Source: an uncultured Pedobacter sp. (GTDB lineage Bacteria; Bacteroidota; Bacteroidia; Sphingobacteriales; Sphingobacteriaceae). From it: a stretch of DNA of 64,000 bases. The position numbers were made by a program, and so were the translations under genes. The notes under the pieces were generated by a model. That model did no database searches. It was not told where the DNA came from and worked only from the letters and a program-made list of their open reading frames with translations. Where the stretch lies: positions 1-64,000 of the forward strand of contig NZ_CAJYOJ010000015.1 in NCBI RefSeq assembly GCF_913776295.1. Reading direction: 5' to 3'. This document shows positions 46,613-55,078 of this stretch, in pieces. The stretch's first letter is position 1; each line of letters opens with the position of its first letter.

Positions 46613-49450
46613 TTACTTGCTTAGATACATCGATTTGTCTTTGTAAAGCTTGCGGAAGTAAGGATCTTCCAAATCTTTGATAAAACGGATCGCCTCGCCT
46701 GTAGATTTCATTTCAGGACCTAATTCTTTCGTTACTTCAGGGAATTTCTCGTAAGAGAAAACCGGCTCTTTAATGGCATAACCCTTAAGTTTACGTACGA
46801 TGGTAAAATCTTTCAGTTTGGCAGCGCCCAGCATTATTTTAGCCGCAATGTTGATGTATGGAACATCGTAAGCTTTTGCAATGAAAGGAACCGTACGCGA
46901 TGCCCTTGGGTTTGCTTCGATTACATAAACTTTCTCATCCTTAACGGCAAACTGAATGTTTAATAAACCACGTACATCTAATGCTTTTGCAATCTTGATG
47001 GAGTATTCTTCCATGGCTTTAGTTACCTTTTCTGATAAGCTGAATGTAGGTAATACTGCAAATGAATCTCCCGAGTGGATACCTGCAGGCTCAATGTGTT
47101 CCATCATACCTACAATATGTACATCCTCCCCGTCAGAGATCGAATCAGATTCTGCCTCTTCTGCCCTATCTAAAAAGTGATCGATCAATACGCGGTTGCC
47201 AGGCAAATCGCCTAACAATTTTACTACTGCTTTTTCCAGGTCCTCATCATTAATTACGATGCTCATCCCTTGCCCGCCCAACACATAACTCGGACGAACC
47301 AGTACCGGATAACCGACCTCGTTTGCTACAATGATGGCTTCTTCGGCATTTTCTGCAACGCCATATTTTGGATAAGGAATCTCTAATTCTTTTAACAAGT
47401 CAGAGAAACGGCCGCGGTCTTCAGCAATATCCATATTTTCGAAAGAAGTTCCGATAATTTTGATACCGTTTTGGGTCAGTTTTTCAGCCATTTTCAAAGC
47501 AGTTTGACCACCTAGCTGAACAATTACACCTTCAGGTTTCTCCAAATCGATAATTTCGCGAACATGTTCCCAGAAAACCGGCTCGAAGTATAATTTATCA
47601 GCCATGTTGAAGTCAGTTGAAACCGTTTCGGGGTTACAATTAACCATAATGGCTTCGAAACCTGATTCTTTTGCAGCCAGTAAACCGTGTACGCATGAGT
47701 AATCGAATTCGATACCCTGACCAATGCGGTTAGGACCCGACCCCAAAACAATCACTTTTTTCCTGTCAGAAGGTTTCGATTCATTCTCTTCTTCAAAAGT
47801 AGAGTAATAGTAAGGCGTTCTGGCCGGGAACTCTGCTGCGCAGGTATCAACCATTTTATATACTCTTTTTATGCCTAAAGCTTTACGGCGCTCATAAACT
47901 TCATCTTCCGTAACGTTGCCTAACAACCAGGAGATCTGAACATCAGAGAAACCTTTTTGTTTAAGTGTTGCAAAGAAATCCTGAGGGATATTGTTTAGTG
48001 AGTATCTTTTTAATTCCGTTTCCAGCAATACCAGTTCCTGAATCTGGTTTAAGAACCATTTGTCGATTTTGGTTACCTTACGGATAGATTCCAAAGGTAC
48101 GCCCATAGCCATGGCATCTTTTATCAAGAATAAACGGTTCCATGAAGCATGCTCCAAACCGTCCATAATCTCTTCTATATTGCGTACCTGTCTGCCATCT
48201 GCCCCTAAACCTGCACGGTTGATCTCTAAACTCTGACAAGCTTTTTGTAATGCTTCAATAAAAGTACGGCCAATGGCCATTACCTCACCCACCGATTTCA
48301 TCTGCAGGCCAAGCTCTTTGTTAGCGCCTTTAAATTTGTCAAAATTCCAGCGTGGAACCTTAACAATTACATAATCTAAAGTAGGTTCGAAATATGCTGA
48401 AGTCGTTTTGGTAATCTGATTTTCGATTTCATCGAGATTATAGCCTATAGCCAGTTTGGCTGCAATTTTTGCAATCGGGTAACCGGTTGCCTTACTGGCC
48501 AGTGCTGATGAACGTGATACGCGCGGGTTGATTTCGATGGCGATAATTTCATCGTCTACCGGGTTAACCGAAAACTGAACGTTACATCCGCCGGCGAAGT
48601 TACCAATGGCGCGCATCATTCTGATCGCCTGGTTTCGCATATCCTGGTAGCAACGGTCAGACAGGGTCATTGCCGGCGCAACTGTAATTGAATCTCCTGT
48701 ATGGATTCCCATCGGATCGAAATTTTCGATCGAACAGATGATAATTACGTTATCGTTGCTATCTCTTAATAACTCTAACTCGTATTCTTTCCAGCCTAAA
48801 ACCGCTTTCTCTACCAGTACTTCGTGTGTTGGCGAAGCTTCCAGACCGCGTTTTAGCGCCGCATCGAAATCTTCTTTTTTGTGTACAAAACCACCACCAT
48901 AACCACCCAGAGTATATGATGGGCGAATTACCAAAGGGAATCCGATTTCCTGAGCCGCTTCTTTACCTTCCAGAAATGAGTTAGCAATTTTAGATTGAGC
49001 AACACCCACACCGATATCAACCATTAACTGCCTGAAAGCTTCGCGGTTTTCTGTTTTCTCGATTGCATCAACATCAACCCCTACAACTTTAACCCCATAT
49101 TTTTCCCAAACACCACGTTCCTCAGCTTCTTTACAAAGGTTTAGTGCTGTTTGTCCCCCCATTGTAGGAAGTACAGCATCAATTCTAGGTAGATCCGCAG
49201 ACTCGATATGATCCTGTAAAATCACCTCTATTGAATCAACAGTTAACGGGCGTAGATAAACATGGTCACCAATAACCTTATCCGTCATAATCGTGGCCGG
49301 ATTGGAATTGATAATGGAAACGGTTACTCCTTCTTCTTTTAAAGAAAGCGCCGCTTGAGAACCTGAGTAATCAAACTCACAGGCTTGGCCAATAATAATT
49401 GGTCCAGATCCGATAATCAGTACTGAGCGAATGGAAGTGTCTTTAGGCAT
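46613..49450 (-). CDS. carB: CarB, carbamoyl-phosphate synthase large subunit
   Basis: This 945-residue protein has two ATP-grasp halves, each opening with a VLIIGSGP- or VIVLGSGP-type strand. The first forms carboxyphosphate and the second carbamoyl phosphate for pyrimidine and arginine synthesis. The E. coli protein has about 1070 residues; here the C-terminal methylglyoxal-synthase-like allosteric domain is missing, and the chain ends soon after FIKDLEDPYF. Short CarB proteins are usual in Bacteroidota, so this is probably normal. carA is not adjacent. Confidence 0.96.
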   Translation of the reverse strand: MPKDTSIRSVLIIGSGPIIIGQACEFDYSGSQAALSLKEEGVTVSIINSNPATIMTDKVIGDHVYLRPLTVDSIEVILQDHIESADLPRIDAVLPTMGGQTALNLCKEAEERGVWEKYGVKVVGVDVDAIEKTENREAFRQLMVDIGVGVAQSKIANSFLEGKEAAQEIGFPLVIRPSYTLGGYGGGFVHKKEDFDAALKRGLEASPTHEVLVEKAVLGWKEYELELLRDSNDNVIIICSIENFDPMGIHTGDSITVAPAMTLSDRCYQDMRNQAIRMMRAIGNFAGGCNVQFSVNPVDDEIIAIEINPRVSRSSALASKATGYPIAKIAAKLAIGYNLDEIENQITKTTSAYFEPTLDYVIVKVPRWNFDKFKGANKELGLQMKSVGEVMAIGRTFIEALQKACQSLEINRAGLGADGRQVRNIEEIMDGLEHASWNRLFLIKDAMAMGVPLESIRKVTKIDKWFLNQIQELVLLETELKRYSLNNIPQDFFATLKQKGFSDVQISWLLGNVTEDEVYERRKALGIKRVYKMVDTCAAEFPARTPYYYSTFEEENESKPSDRKKVIVLGSGPNRIGQGIEFDYSCVHGLLAAKESGFEAIMVNCNPETVSTDFNMADKLYFEPVFWEHVREIIDLEKPEGVIVQLGGQTALKMAEKLTQNGIKIIGTSFENMDIAEDRGRFSDLLKELEIPYPKYGVAENAEEAIIVANEVGYPVLVRPSYVLGGQGMSIVINDEDLEKAVVKLLGDLPGNRVLIDHFLDRAEEAESDSISDGEDVHIVGMMEHIEPAGIHSGDSFAVLPTFSLSEKVTKAMEEYSIKIAKALDVRGLLNIQFAVKDEKVYVIEANPRASRTVPFIAKAYDVPYINIAAKIMLGAAKLKDFTIVRKLKGYAIKEPVFSYEKFPEVTKELGPEMKSTGEAIRFIKDLEDPYFRKLYKDKSMYLSK

Positions 49451-49605
49451 GATAAAGCTTAAACAATAATTAAAATTCTAAAGTATTTGAACCCGAAGGT
49501 GAAAGAAGCAAGAGGTCTTATGCTTGCGAGAAGAAAATCCCAACTGTTCTGTCGGGATGCAAAGATACATCTTTAGATGTGATTTGAGGCGTTTTTTTTA
49601 AAATA

Positions 49606-49634
49606 AAAAAGAGCGCTATTTCAGTGCTCTTTTT
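49606..49634 (-). terminator. Intrinsic terminator of the small secreted gene
   Basis: AAAAAGAGCGCT pairs with AGTGCTCTTTTT (one G-T) over a 5-base loop. It lies just after the stop of the gene at 49658-49975. Confidence 0.75.
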
Positions 49635-49657
49635 AGATTTTCCTTTTGCAGAATGGC

Positions 49658-49975
49658 TTACTGTTGTAATTTAATTTCGCCTAAATCGGTAGTGGCGCTA
49701 TCTTTTACGGCAACCTTTTCCAGCACTGCATCTTTATATGGTGCATTGGCTTTTATCACTACAGTATAAACCCCTTCTTTGAGGTCGGTAAAAGTAAAAA
49801 CACCTTGATTAATCTGTGTACTTAGCGTGTCTTTTGTTGCTACAAGAGATACGGAAGCAGCCGCATCAATTGGTGTGATTTTCCCAATGATACCACCCAT
49901 TTTAACATTTTTAAAGGCAACAGAACCTAAAGCAAATATGATCAGTAGAGATAGTACAACACACAAATTTTTCAT
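49658..49975 (-). CDS. Small secreted protein with carboxypeptidase-regulatory-like fold
   Basis: This 105-residue protein has a signal peptide (to about residue 20) and a single beta-sandwich domain: GGIIGKITPID, then TFTDLKEGVYTVVI and a closing LGEIKL. The pattern is that of CarboxypepD_reg-like domains common in Bacteroidota envelopes. No catalytic residue. It ends at its own terminator. Confidence 0.78.
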   Translation of the reverse strand: MKNLCVVLSLLIIFALGSVAFKNVKMGGIIGKITPIDAAASVSLVATKDTLSTQINQGVFTFTDLKEGVYTVVIKANAPYKDAVLEKVAVKDSATTDLGEIKLQQ

Positions 49976-50116
49976 GGTATAACGTTTTAGTTGCTAAATG
50001 TCTTAAATACATAACAGCGGTTAGGGCAAATAGTTTTAAATAGTGAACACTATTTTTCTGTTTGTACTATAAATTATACATAAATGTAAAATCAAAATGT
50101 GTATATTTGTCACAAA

Positions 50117-50363
50117 CGTTAATTCGTGTTAAGCAATTTTGTCAATATAAGGGCTGTTGGTCAGAATTAAGTCACGAAGTTGTGATGAGCCGATTATTGG
50201 CAACAATGTTGTAATAAGCAAAACATATACGCGTTTTGTATATACTTTAGACAATGATCTAAAGCTTCCTCCGCGGATTAGTTACCCGCCATGAGGATTT
50301 CTTCATAAATAGTTTGTTTGGTTTATTATCCGGTTAGAGGAGCCCTCCTCAACCGGATTTTTT
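50117..50363 (+). ncRNA. Candidate structured small RNA
   Basis: No coding frame is visible here, but an intrinsic terminator ends the stretch. Upstream of it lie a perfect 7-bp hairpin CTTTAGA/TCTAAAG (50245-50264) and a longer stem built from CCTC, GCGG, CCGC and GAGG (about 50268-50305). A -7-like box TATATTTG (50102-50109) would start transcription near 50117; another, TATACTTTAG (50241-50250), overlaps the first hairpin. The 5' end is therefore uncertain. It does not match 6S, SRP, tmRNA or RNase P RNA in any way I can see. Confidence 0.5.
50328..50363 (+). terminator. Intrinsic terminator of the candidate RNA
   Basis: ATCCGGTT-a-GAGGA pairs with TCCTC-a-ACCGGAT around GCCC, followed by TTTTTTC. 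No protein gene precedes it on the + strand for several kilobases, so it most likely ends a non-coding transcript. Confidence 0.8.
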
Positions 50364-50411
50364 CTTTTAAGGCTTTTTCTTTTACATTTGACCGTATCCA
50401 GAAAACGTATC

Positions 50412-50942
50412 GTGAATAAAAATATAAAAAAGATAGCTATTGTTGGGCCGGAAAGTACGGGGAAATCTACCATATCTCAGTTACTGGCCAAATACTACAA
50501 AGTTTCGTGGGTGCCAGAGTATGCCCGTTATTACTGCGAAAATCTGATTACCGATTATACATTGCAAGATGAAATAAATATGTATTACGGGCAGGTAGCG
50601 TTAGAGGATGCAATTTTGGTTACCGCCGAGAGTGATTTTATTATCTGTGATACCACTTTTATTACGGTAAAGATATGGAGTGATGAAGTGCTTGGCGAGA
50701 CACCGCAGGTTGTATTGGAGGCACTGCCCAAAAAGCCGTACGATTTGTATCTGTTAATGGATATCGATTTGCCATGGCAGGACGATCCGTTGCGCGATTT
50801 TCCGGAGAAACGCGAATATTTTATGGAGGTTTGGCATAAAGAATTGCAGGCGCTCCGGGCCAATTATAAAGTTATCGGAGGTTTAGGTGAAGAGAGAGTC
50901 GCAAATGCCATTAAAGCCATCGATGTTTTTTTGGGTAAATAA
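50412..50942 (+). CDS. NadR-like nucleoside kinase/ATPase
   Basis: From GTG at 50412 the product is 176 residues; a TTG at 50388 would add eight and falls in the run after the terminator, so GTG is preferred. The P-loop GPESTGKST is followed by WVPEYARYY and LLMDIDLPWQDDPLRD, the pattern of the ribosylnicotinamide-kinase domain of NadR (AAA_28-like). It probably phosphorylates nicotinamide riboside or a similar nucleoside. The NMN adenylyltransferase and DNA-binding parts of full NadR are absent. Confidence 0.85.
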   Translation: MNKNIKKIAIVGPESTGKSTISQLLAKYYKVSWVPEYARYYCENLITDYTLQDEINMYYGQVALEDAILVTAESDFIICDTTFITVKIWSDEVLGETPQVVLEALPKKPYDLYLLMDIDLPWQDDPLRDFPEKREYFMEVWHKELQALRANYKVIGGLGEERVANAIKAIDVFLGK

Positions 50943-50963
50943 AAGGTTTGCCTTTTTTGGAAA

Positions 50964-51068
50964 CGATTGTCAGTTGGTTTTGGCGGCCGGCAATCCCGCC
51001 ATTCGCTTTAATCACCCGATGAAAAACCGGGATTCGTGTTCGCTGCTGTCGGGTTTATTGAACAAAGG
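50964..51068. repeat. Dispersed repeat family 2, copy 2
   Basis: Similar, in inverted orientation, to 40551-40660. Shared blocks include TCCCGCCATT, a CCGAT-type palindrome and CTGTCGGGTTTA. It directly follows the NadR-like gene and begins the gene-free stretch to 52051. Confidence 0.55.
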
Positions 51069-51093
51069 CTTGTTAATATGATGTCCGCACATG

Positions 51094-51274
51094 AAACGTT
51101 CCTACGGAACGAAAAAAACATTTTTTTCTACCGGGCATTCGTCCTGATGGGACGAAACGTAACTGTAAAATTAATATTCGCCCTTACTGGTTCGTATGAA
51201 AAATGTTCGTCCCGTTGAGACGCCTCATCGTTATCCGGTTATATAATTTGCGGTTGCGTTCCGTAGAAACGTTT
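51094..51274. mobile_element. MITE-like element with 18-bp terminal inverted repeats
   Basis: The left end AAACGTTCCTACGGAACG (51094-51111) and the reverse complement of the right end (51257-51274), AAACGTTTCTACGGAACG, match at 17 of 18 positions. The 181-bp body has inner inverted pieces such as GGGACGAA and CGTCCC and no coding capacity. No transposase is in the window. Confidence 0.55.
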
Positions 51275-51555
51275 GGTGTTTTACCGTTGATATCTGTCCC
51301 TGCCTAACCACCTGCTGTCTGTCTTGTCTGACTCAGTTGGCCAACCGGATGAACCTGAAAGGAAACTTTTCAGTCTGAACATGACTTCAGCATTGTTACC
51401 TTTTGTTTCTTACACAATTACTCGTTCATAAACCTTTCTTTCTTTCCGTTCAAAGCCAGCTAATTACCTGACCAGAACCGGGACACAGTTTGCTGCCACT
51501 ACTTGCACTGCAACAGTGATAGGCCACACTGCTACAATAACTAATCAACATTGCG

Positions 51556-51731
51556 ATTGCGCTTCAAAAAAATAGAAATAATAATTTGAGATTATGTAAT
51601 TAACCGAACCTGGCTAACCCGAACTAGCCTAGATAAAACTCACCTCTGTGTAACTCGAAATATTGAGTTTGAAAACTCAATCCTATTCGTCAATCCGTAG
51701 AGACGCTGCGGTTAACGCTACGCACAGGAAA
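51556..51731. repeat. 175-bp direct repeat, copy 1
   Basis: It begins ATTGCGCTTCAAAAAA and runs to ACAGGAAA. It is repeated with few differences at 51868-52041. Shared blocks include AATTAACCGAACCTGGCTAA, CTAGATAAAACTCACCTC and TCCTATTCGTCAATCCGTA. Non-coding. Confidence 0.75.
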
Positions 51732-51867
51732 ATATGGTCAGGAAAGGGGATTCATAGTCGCACAGGCTCCAGCCAACATAGCCCTGATTGAAGTGGAAGC
51801 CCGCAAGCGAAGCATGAGCGCGGACTTATAACGGAAAGCAGGACAGGAATAACCGATCAGTACTACA

Positions 51868-52041
51868 ATTGCGCTTCAAAAAATAGAAATAACAATTTAT
51901 GATCCTTTAATTAACCGAACCTGGCTAACCAAACTTACCTAGATAAAACTCACCTCGGTTTAGCTCGAAATATTGGGTTTGAAAAATCTATCCTATTCGT
52001 CAATCCGTAAAGACGTTGCGCTTAACTCTACGGATAGGAAA
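51868..52041. repeat. 175-bp direct repeat, copy 2
   Basis: Second copy of the repeat at 51556-51731, in the same orientation and starting 312 bases later. It ends 11 bases before the lipoprotein gene's stop codon. The 136 bases between the copies are different sequence. No gene is seen in 50943-52051. Confidence 0.75.
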
Positions 52042-52051
52042 TAAAAGGAAA

Positions 52052-52435
52052 TTACTGCGCGCAGGGCCCGTCCGGAATCTCTTTGCTTATTTTGATTACT
52101 TTGGTAACCACCAGGGTAGAATCGAAATCGGCGGCAACCGTAGCAGTATCCGTTTTGGTAAAATAACCTTCTAACTCTACGTATACCGGCTCGTAAGGCT
52201 TTTCGAATCCTAAATTACTGTATGATAACTCTAATTTTTTTACACTGTCTGCCACCCAAAATTCCCGTGTATCCTCGCATAGCGTAATTGATTTCATTTC
52301 GGGGCCAAATGTATACAAGCCCTTTACAGTTTTAATATTGTTCTTTTCTCCCTCGGCTTTATCATTCCTGTTACAAGCTGTAGCAGCTACGCCAAGGAGC
52401 ACAACGATTACAATTGCTTGCTTAAATAACTTCAT
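52052..52435 (-). CDS. Small lipoprotein (NlpE-like fragment possible)
   Basis: This 127-residue protein has a lipobox AATAC (Cys21). The beta-rich body contains GLYTFGPEMKS, TLCEDTREFWVAD and VYVELEGYF, and a terminal GPC. The pattern recalls the copper-homeostasis lipoprotein NlpE C-terminal region, but only loosely. It starts one base after the stop of the ABC permease gene, so the two form one transcript. Confidence 0.75.
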   Translation of the reverse strand: MKLFKQAIVIVVLLGVAATACNRNDKAEGEKNNIKTVKGLYTFGPEMKSITLCEDTREFWVADSVKKLELSYSNLGFEKPYEPVYVELEGYFTKTDTATVAADFDSTLVVTKVIKISKEIPDGPCAQ

Positions 52436-52436
52436 T

Positions 52437-53672
52437 TTATATCGTTTGATTAATTTGATCTATCTTTTTAACGCTTAAATTGGATGACAAAGCAGATGCC
52501 AAAAATGAGAAGATACCTACTGTAATAAAAACCAGTACAAAATCTTTCCATTTTAGTGCAATCGGATAGGCGCTTACCAATGTTTTATTTACTTCATCGC
52601 CCATTTTAATCCAGCCATAGGTGTGCTGAAAATAATAAAATATGATCCCAATAATTAGCCCCAGCACGCAGCCAGACATGGTAATCATCATGCCTTCAAA
52701 TAAAAATATGCGTTTGATTAAATTTTTCCCTGCTCCTAAACTACTCAGAATGGCCACATCCTTTACCTTATCGATCACCAACATGGTTAATGACCCTATG
52801 ATATTAAATATGGCAATAATCAGGATAAAAGTAAGGATAATATATACTGCCCATTTTTCTGTATTTAAAATGTGGTAAAGTGACTTATTTTGTTCGGCCT
52901 GATTTCTGACTTCATATTCTTTACCGGTCTTTTCGATTATTTCGTTTTTAAAATCATCTACATCAACACCAGCTTGCAGATTGATCTCTATAGCAGACAC
53001 ATTTTTTTCTTCTCCAAGCAGCTCACGGGCAAAGTTTAGCGGAACAATAATCCCGTTGTCGAAATCTTGCTGCACCTCAAAAACACCGCTAACCCGGATG
53101 TTTTTCACCACAAAATCGTCGGCCGGATTGACCGTATTTACTGCGATATCTTTTTTGGGCGAATAAATTTCCAGTTCGGTAAAAGGATCAACCGTATTAA
53201 CAGCCAGATAACTTTGTAATGCCGAACCGATTACTGCGTTATCACCACTTTTATTATGCAATATAAAACGGCCTTCTTTGATGGTGCTATCTAATTTGGC
53301 ATTCTTCAAATAGTCTAAACTTACCCCTTTAACCATCCCGACAGCTTGTTTGTTGTTGTATTTCAGCAATGCATTTTCTTGCAGCACCTCGGTAAAGGCA
53401 GCAACCCTTTTATCCTTTCTGAGCTGGTTAAAATAGTTGGTGTTCGGATCAAAAGTTTTTCCCCTGGCCGGTGTAACCGCAATTTGCGGGGTAATGGTAT
53501 CAAACATATTCAATACCACTGTTTCTAAACCGTTAAATACCGAAAGGATAATAATCAGCGCAGCACTACCTACCATTACACCAACCATTGATATGCCCGA
53601 AATCAGGTTAATGGCATTGGTTGATTTTTTGGCAAAAAGATACCTTTTGGCAATGTAAAACGATGTATTCAC
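52437..53672 (-). CDS. FtsX/LolE-type ABC transporter permease
   Basis: This 411-residue protein starts at GTG. It has an N-terminal membrane helix (about 20-45), a large periplasmic domain (about 50-265) and three more helices at about 270-300, 320-345 and 370-400, the MacB/LolCE layout. The opening FYIAKRYLFAKKS and GISMVGVMVG are typical of lipoprotein-releasing permeases. It probably moves lipoproteins from the inner membrane toward the outer membrane. No ATPase gene is adjacent. Confidence 0.9.
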   Translation of the reverse strand: MNTSFYIAKRYLFAKKSTNAINLISGISMVGVMVGSAALIIILSVFNGLETVVLNMFDTITPQIAVTPARGKTFDPNTNYFNQLRKDKRVAAFTEVLQENALLKYNNKQAVGMVKGVSLDYLKNAKLDSTIKEGRFILHNKSGDNAVIGSALQSYLAVNTVDPFTELEIYSPKKDIAVNTVNPADDFVVKNIRVSGVFEVQQDFDNGIIVPLNFARELLGEEKNVSAIEINLQAGVDVDDFKNEIIEKTGKEYEVRNQAEQNKSLYHILNTEKWAVYIILTFILIIAIFNIIGSLTMLVIDKVKDVAILSSLGAGKNLIKRIFLFEGMMITMSGCVLGLIIGIIFYYFQHTYGWIKMGDEVNKTLVSAYPIALKWKDFVLVFITVGIFSFLASALSSNLSVKKIDQINQTI

Positions 53673-53760
53673 AGCAGTAAAGATAAATAAAAGGTTGAGG
53701 GTTTAAAGGTTGAAGGCTTAAGGTTATAAACACTTTAAAAATAATGCACCTTTAATCCAC

Positions 53761-54399
53761 CTAAAAAAACGGGTTATGTTGTTTTTCAAAACCAATGCTG
53801 GTTGCTGGTCCATGGCCAGGATAAACTTTAGTTTCATCAGGTAAGACAAAAAGCTTATCAGAAATGTTTTGAATTAGTTGCTGGTGGTTGCCGCCTGGCA
53901 GATCTGTACGTCCGATACTTCCATAAAACAGCACATCGCCACCTATTAAAATATGATCAGCTGCGCTGTAAAAACACAGGTGCGCAGGCGAGTGTCCTGG
54001 CGCAAAAATTAAGTTAAGCCTGCTATTGCCAAAAGAAACGGTTCCTGTTTCGGGCAAAAATGTATCTGGCAAGGGAGACACTTCATAACGGGTAAAGCCC
54101 ATTGACGGTGCGTAACCCGGAACGGCATTTAAAATCGGTAATTCGCCCTGATGGAACTGGGGTTTTAAACCGTAAGTTTCAGCCACAAATTTATTCCCGA
54201 AAACATGATCAAGATGGCAATGTGTATTCAGCAATAAAACAGGCTTTAAACCTTCCTGTTTGAGGAAATCTGCCAATTCATTTTGCTCAAAACCTTCGTA
54301 CATCCCCGGATCGATAATTGCACACTCCCTGGTTTCGTCGTAAAGTACATAGGTATTTTCGCTGTAAGCATTAAAAGTAAAGGTTTTTACGGTAATCAT
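53761..54399 (-). CDS. Metallo-beta-lactamase-fold hydrolase (glyoxalase II-like)
   Basis: The product is 212 residues from ATG at 54399 (MITVKTFTFNAYSENTYV); a longer frame to 54459 would run back into the gldD stop. The HxHxDH motif is in NTHCHLDHVFGN, later ligands are in APGHSPAH, GGDVLFYGSIGR and VYPGHGP. It probably hydrolyses a thioester such as lactoylglutathione or a related compound. It lies 47 bases after gldD. Confidence 0.9.
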   Translation of the reverse strand: MITVKTFTFNAYSENTYVLYDETRECAIIDPGMYEGFEQNELADFLKQEGLKPVLLLNTHCHLDHVFGNKFVAETYGLKPQFHQGELPILNAVPGYAPSMGFTRYEVSPLPDTFLPETGTVSFGNSRLNLIFAPGHSPAHLCFYSAADHILIGGDVLFYGSIGRTDLPGGNHQQLIQNISDKLFVLPDETKVYPGHGPATSIGFEKQHNPFF

Positions 54400-54446
54400 A
54401 AGTCTTAGAAAATGCCTGTTTGCATAAACAGGATCACATAAATAAA

Positions 54447-55034
54447 TTAATTCTTCCACCTGAAGGTAGCAATCAGGGTATCGATATCTTTTTTGATAAA
54501 TTTAACAACAGGCTCAATAGAATCATATTGCGGACGTTCGTTAAAATATAAAGCTCCTCTAAAATAATGCTTAGCGCTATCTGTTAAAAAAAACTGGACA
54601 GATGAAGCCGTATTCCCTTCAATGGCGTAGTAAATGCCATAAACTTTATGGTTTGGGTAATTGATCATTTTTTGATCAATCGCGCTTGCTTTTATCGTAT
54701 GTTTAAAGGCCAGTTTTCTTGCGTCTTCCACCATTTCATCATATTCGCTTTTACCTGAAACATCATAGTAAGTTAAATGCAAAAAGCCATTAAATTGTTT
54801 AAAGTGCAAATTGTACCAGTTTTTTCGGGCATCCCGGCTTTGATCTTGCTCTACTGTGGCATAGGTAGGATACTTAAATGTAAAAGGAACTGCTTCAGTA
54901 AACGGGGTATAGTTTTTTTTAGGGAATACAATCCTGAAATAGGCTTTTGGCTTAGGGCTATAATCGTGGTTTTGACAGGCTGTTACGCATAAAAGCAGTG
55001 CAAAGAGTAAAAAAATCAGCTGTTTTAGTTTCAT
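54447..55034 (-). CDS. gldD: GldD, gliding motility lipoprotein
   Basis: This 195-residue protein has a lipoprotein signal (LLLCVTAC) and GldD-specific stretches: AYFRIVFPKKNY, WYNLHFKQFNGFLHL, KVYGIYYAIEGNTASS, FFLTDSAKHYFRGALYF. GldD is essential for gliding and type IX secretion-linked motility in flavobacteria. Other gld genes are not in the window, so its role here may be in the conserved secretion function rather than visible gliding. Confidence 0.92.
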   Translation of the reverse strand: MKLKQLIFLLFALLLCVTACQNHDYSPKPKAYFRIVFPKKNYTPFTEAVPFTFKYPTYATVEQDQSRDARKNWYNLHFKQFNGFLHLTYYDVSGKSEYDEMVEDARKLAFKHTIKASAIDQKMINYPNHKVYGIYYAIEGNTASSVQFFLTDSAKHYFRGALYFNERPQYDSIEPVVKFIKKDIDTLIATFRWKN

Positions 55035-55078
55035 TCTTCAGAATAGCTTAATGGTTAACAGGATAAAGATAGGCCAAA

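Noticed and set aside
50887-51218. Two short open frames after the NadR-like gene
   Set aside because: They overlap the NadR-like gene end, a dispersed repeat and the MITE-like element; no protein-like features.
51556-52041. Possible CRISPR array
   Set aside because: There are only two copies of about 175 bp with one 136-bp spacer; CRISPR repeats are 20-50 bp with similar-sized spacers, and no cas genes are present.
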